Shown in pieces: positions 13,821-15,584 of a DNA stretch of 15,584 nucleotides. The notes beneath the pieces were generated by a model, which ran no database searches, had not been told where the DNA came from, and saw nothing but the letters and a program-made list of their open reading frames with translations. Source of the DNA: Candidatus Levyibacteriota bacterium (lineage in GTDB: Bacteria > Patescibacteriota > Microgenomatia > Levybacterales > UBA12049). The stretch is from positions 1-15,584 of the forward strand of contig JACQKR010000058.1 of the NCBI GenBank assembly GCA_016204425.1, read 5' to 3'. A program made the position numbers and the translations under genes. Position 1 is the first letter of the stretch; each line of letters opens with the position of its first letter.

Positions 13821-14558
13821 TTATTCTTCTTTCTTTTCGTCTTTTTTATCCTCTTTTTTCTCTTCTTTTGCTCCTGAAGCTTCTTTTTCACCTGTTTCTG
13901 CCTTGCCTTCTTCTCCTTCTGCAGCTTCTCCTTCTGCAGCTTCTCCTTCCGCTGCGCCCTCTTCGCCTTCAGCAGGTGCCTCTTCAACAGGCTCTGGTTC
14001 TTCAACGACGAGTTCATCGATTTTTACAACGGTTTGGCCAGGATCAGTGAGAACGGTAACATCTGCCGGAATTTTTAAATCTGCGACTGTCACCGCATCC
14101 CCAATAGCAGCTAAATGTTCAACAGGGACTTCAATTTTTTCCGGCAGGTCACCGGGTAATGCTTCGACCTCTATTTCTGAAATCTGCTGAAGCATTAAGC
14201 CAATTTTTTCAGTAACTGCCGTAGGTTCACCGACGGTTTCAAGCGGTGCCATAGTTTTTACTTTCTCCTTCAAATTTACTTGGAAAAAATCAACATGAAG
14301 CGGAAGGCGTTGCGGGTGCTCCATCTGTAGATTTTTAACAAGGACCGGCCGGCTTTGTCCATCGACTTGCAGGTCGATTAAACCGGTTTCGCCAACCTCT
14401 TTAAACACAGCTTCAAAATCCTTTAATGGTACTTGCACTGGTAGAGACTGCAGATCTTTTCCATAGACATTTGCCGGGAGAATGCCTTCTCGGCGAAGTT
14501 TTTTGACCTGTTTCCCTAAAACAGTTCGCGCTGTGACGGTCAATTTCGGATGTTTCAT
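13821..14558 (-). CDS. rplY: Ribosomal protein L25/CTC with long charged tail
   Basis: A 245-residue 50S subunit protein that binds 5S rRNA, of the two-domain CTC (general stress protein) form. The N-terminal domain shows LTVTARTVLGKQVKKLRREG and LPANVYGK. The second domain begins near LPLHVDFFQV and has the typical VEALPGDLPEKIEV. Residues about 186-245 form a disordered tail, first rich in Glu/Ala/Gly (EGEAAEGEAAEG), then Lys/Glu (KEEKKEDKKDEKKEE). The start is ATG 14558, which gives the standard L25 N-terminus (MKHPKLTV). It also lies 8 nt after a good promoter, whereas the longer in-frame start at 14630 would put the promoter inside the gene. No Shine-Dalgarno is present. The gene is divergent from ruvC. 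Confidence 0.93.
   Translation of the reverse strand: MKHPKLTVTARTVLGKQVKKLRREGILPANVYGKDLQSLPVQVPLKDFEAVFKEVGETGLIDLQVDGQSRPVLVKNLQMEHPQRLPLHVDFFQVNLKEKVKTMAPLETVGEPTAVTEKIGLMLQQISEIEVEALPGDLPEKIEVPVEHLAAIGDAVTVADLKIPADVTVLTDPGQTVVKIDELVVEEPEPVEEAPAEGEEGAAEGEAAEGEAAEGEEGKAETGEKEASGAKEEKKEDKKDEKKEE
13918..13947 (-). repeat. Two perfect 15-bp tandem repeats in the rplY tail
   Basis: The 15-bp unit TCTGCAGCTTCTCCT (plus strand) occurs twice without change at 13918-13932 and 13933-13947. It encodes the repeated GEAAE of the L25 tail. Identical adjacent copies suggest recent slippage duplication, so the tail length may vary between strains. Confidence 0.75.
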
Positions 14559-14566
14559 AAGTATGT

Positions 14567-14595
14567 ATTGTATCGTAGTCTTGCGTAGATAGCAA
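14567..14595 (-). promoter_or_regulatory. Promoter of rplY, leaderless
   Basis: On the minus strand, TTGCTA (14590-14595) and TACAAT (14567-14572) are separated by exactly 17 nt. The -10 ends 8 nt before ATG 14558, so the mRNA should begin at or just before the start codon. Confidence 0.7.
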
Positions 14596-14600
14596 GAAAG

Positions 14601-14615
14601 AATACGTTTCGTATT
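14601..14615. repeat. Inverted repeat AATACG-ttt-CGTATT between rplY and ruvC
   Basis: Perfect 6-bp arms with a 3-nt centre lie just upstream of the rplY -35 box in the divergent spacer. Its position would allow a protein to affect both promoters. No binding factor is identifiable. A nearby direct repeat, GTCAAA at 14637 and 14649, has a 12-bp period. Confidence 0.4.
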
Positions 14616-14660
14616 ATAAAAGAGACGCACGAAAATGTCAAACTATAGGTCAAATTATGC

Positions 14661-14669
14661 TGCTATAAT
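14661..14669 (+). promoter_or_regulatory. Extended -10 promoter of ruvC, leaderless
   Basis: TGCTATAAT is identical to the extended -10 consensus and ends 6 nt before ATG 14676. No -35 box is recognisable. The in-frame ATG at 14670 begins one base after this box, so it is probably upstream of the transcription start and not a real start codon. Confidence 0.75.
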
Positions 14670-14675
14670 ATGCTC

Positions 14676-15173
14676 ATGAGAATTCTCGGGATAGATCCAG
14701 GTATTGGAAGAACAGGGTGGGGAATAATAGACGTACAAGGCGCAAAAAACAAAGCACATAGCTATGGATGTATTGAAACATTGGCAAGTGTATTGCTTCC
14801 ACAACGCATACAGATGCTCTATGAGCAATTGGCAAAGATTGTTCAAGAGAATGATCCAGAGGAGCTTGCAATCGAAGAGCTGTTTTTTAATACGAACGCG
14901 AAAACAGCCCTGATTGTTGGGCAAGCACGCGGAGTGGTTCTCCTTCTTGCTGCTCAACGACATATTCCTATTGCAGTCTACACGCCATTGCAGGTGAAGA
15001 TTGCCGTAACAGGATATGGGAGGGCAGAGAAGAGGCAGGTTGAGAAAATGGTTGAGACAATGCTCACGATAGATAAAAAGCCAAAATACGATGATACCTA
15101 TGATGCTTTGGCAATTGCGCTTACGCATGCTTTCTCACGAAAAATGAGAGAGCAAAAGAAAAAAGGTGCTTGA
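14676..15173 (+). CDS. ruvC: Crossover junction endodeoxyribonuclease RuvC
   Basis: A 165-residue Holliday-junction resolvase that acts with RuvAB to cut recombination intermediates. The RNase H-like fold and catalytic acids are complete: D7 in GIDPG, E67/E68 in AIEELFF, and D140 and D143 in DDTYDALAIALTHA. TGWGIID and the QARGVVLLLA helix are also typical. Starting at ATG 14676 puts the first catalytic Asp at position 7, as in E. coli RuvC, and agrees with the promoter just upstream. The in-frame ATG at 14670 would add two residues. The C-terminus is short and basic (KMREQKKKGA). I see no ruvA or ruvB in the window. The stop codon is 2 bp from that of the convergent gene. Confidence 0.95.
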   Translation: MRILGIDPGIGRTGWGIIDVQGAKNKAHSYGCIETLASVLLPQRIQMLYEQLAKIVQENDPEELAIEELFFNTNAKTALIVGQARGVVLLLAAQRHIPIAVYTPLQVKIAVTGYGRAEKRQVEKMVETMLTIDKKPKYDDTYDALAIALTHAFSRKMREQKKKGA

Positions 15174-15175
15174 GC

Positions 15176-15584
15176 CTACTCTATGTCATTCAGTGCTTCG
15201 TAAATTTCTTTTGACATGTGTGCCATCTGCTCATCGGTAGCAGACGGATTTTTTGTTTTACTCATAAAGACCAAGACATAGTTTGCTTTTGGGGTATAGA
15301 AAATGCCTGCATCATGAGAGTACTCACCATATTCGCCGGTTTTATTGTGCGAATAAATATGTTTGGGAAGATATTTTGGCAGTTTTGAGAGATGTTGCTG
15401 CTTGTTGAGGAGCTGTAGGAGGTAATCACTTTGCGTATCCGAAAGACGTATCGATTGTGCAATGCTCTCAAAAAGATACCCCACATGTTTTACGTTTATT
15501 TGCAAGTCTTTGTTAAAGCTAAATTGGATATTAAATTGCTGTTCAATAAATGCTTCTATTTTTTTCCATCCATACTTTTCTGCA
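15176..15584 (-). CDS. Class A beta-lactamase-like serine hydrolase, C-terminal part (5' end outside window)
   Basis: The frame is open from the right edge to a TAG at 15176-15178, giving about 135 residues of the C-terminal part. The pattern fits the beta-lactamase2/class A-like family (PF13354). A helical segment with LSDTQSDYLLQLLN leads to the HNKTGEYGEYSHDAGIFY block, where KTG is the conserved motif of the active-site strand. This is followed by the closing strand NYVLVFMSKT and a terminal helix. The SxxK serine and SDN motifs would lie beyond the window, so activity cannot be judged. Many such proteins are D,D-peptidase or housekeeping envelope hydrolases and not resistance enzymes. 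A TTG at 15505 is not the start, because the frame continues upstream with family-like sequence. Confidence 0.75.
   Translation of the reverse strand, partial: AEKYGWKKIEAFIEQQFNIQFSFNKDLQINVKHVGYLFESIAQSIRLSDTQSDYLLQLLNKQQHLSKLPKYLPKHIYSHNKTGEYGEYSHDAGIFYTPKANYVLVFMSKTKNPSATDEQMAHMSKEIYEALNDIE

Noticed and set aside
13868..14190. Leu- or Ser-rich plus-strand open frames opposite the L25 tail
   Set aside because: They arise from the repetitive Glu/Ala/Gly codons of rplY read on the other strand.
15262..15505. Beta-lactamase-like gene as a complete 109-residue protein starting at TTG 15505
   Set aside because: The frame stays open to the window edge with plausible family sequence, so it is a truncated larger gene.

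Overview
The window looks like a chromosomal segment of a candidate-phyla-radiation (Patescibacteria) bacterium, most likely of the Microgenomates group. The indications are a Rossmann/SDR-DUF4012 membrane fusion, very tight gene packing with 2-6 bp between convergent stop codons, a small valyl-tRNA synthetase, and a winged-helix regulator fused to a degenerate ATPase. TGA ends several genes in sensible places (fba, fbp, ruvC), so the standard bacterial code applies and not the UGA-Gly code of Gracilibacteria/Absconditabacteria. The lineage is inferred from gene content and was not tested against a database.

Layout. 1-97: tail of a gene that enters from the left, possibly a polysaccharide flippase. 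98-367: promoter-bearing spacer. 368-4038 (+): SDR-DUF4012 cell-envelope protein, then a DUF475/TerC-like membrane protein. 4097-9461 (-): read in transcription order from the right, class II fructose-bisphosphate aldolase, class I-type fructose-1,6-bisphosphatase and phosphoglycerate kinase form an overlapping gluconeogenesis operon. A eukaryotic-type hexokinase relative and a DedA membrane protein follow, each with its own promoter. 9462-9626: divergent control region with direct and inverted repeats. 9627-10934 (+): ATPase/winged-helix regulator. 10935-11109: valS leader with an 8-bp-periodic TAGCTA array. 11110-13814 (+): valS, then a membrane-anchored TPR-like protein. 13821-14558 (-): ribosomal protein L25/CTC with a long charged tail. 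14676-15173 (+): ruvC. 15176-15584 (-): C-terminal part of a class A beta-lactamase-like serine hydrolase that runs off the window.

How the parts work together. Fba, Fbp and Pgk connect 3-phosphoglycerate with fructose 6-phosphate. The divergent regulator shares their control region and is the obvious candidate to govern them. valS, rplY and ruvC are housekeeping genes. The DUF4012, DedA, DUF475 and beta-lactamase-like proteins are envelope or membrane functions.

The most informative non-coding signal is a repeated promoter design. A -10 box, often extended (TGnTATAAT-like), lies only 6-8 nt before the ATG of DUF475, dedA, the regulator, rplY and ruvC, and 12 nt before the hexokinase ATG. 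These genes are therefore probably transcribed as leaderless or nearly leaderless mRNAs. In contrast, fba has a strong Shine-Dalgarno, and valS has a roughly 80-nt repeat-filled leader. These promoters also show that several longest-ORF starts are wrong: those of the regulator, L25 and ruvC, and probably valS. I found no tRNA or rRNA gene, CRISPR array or insertion sequence.
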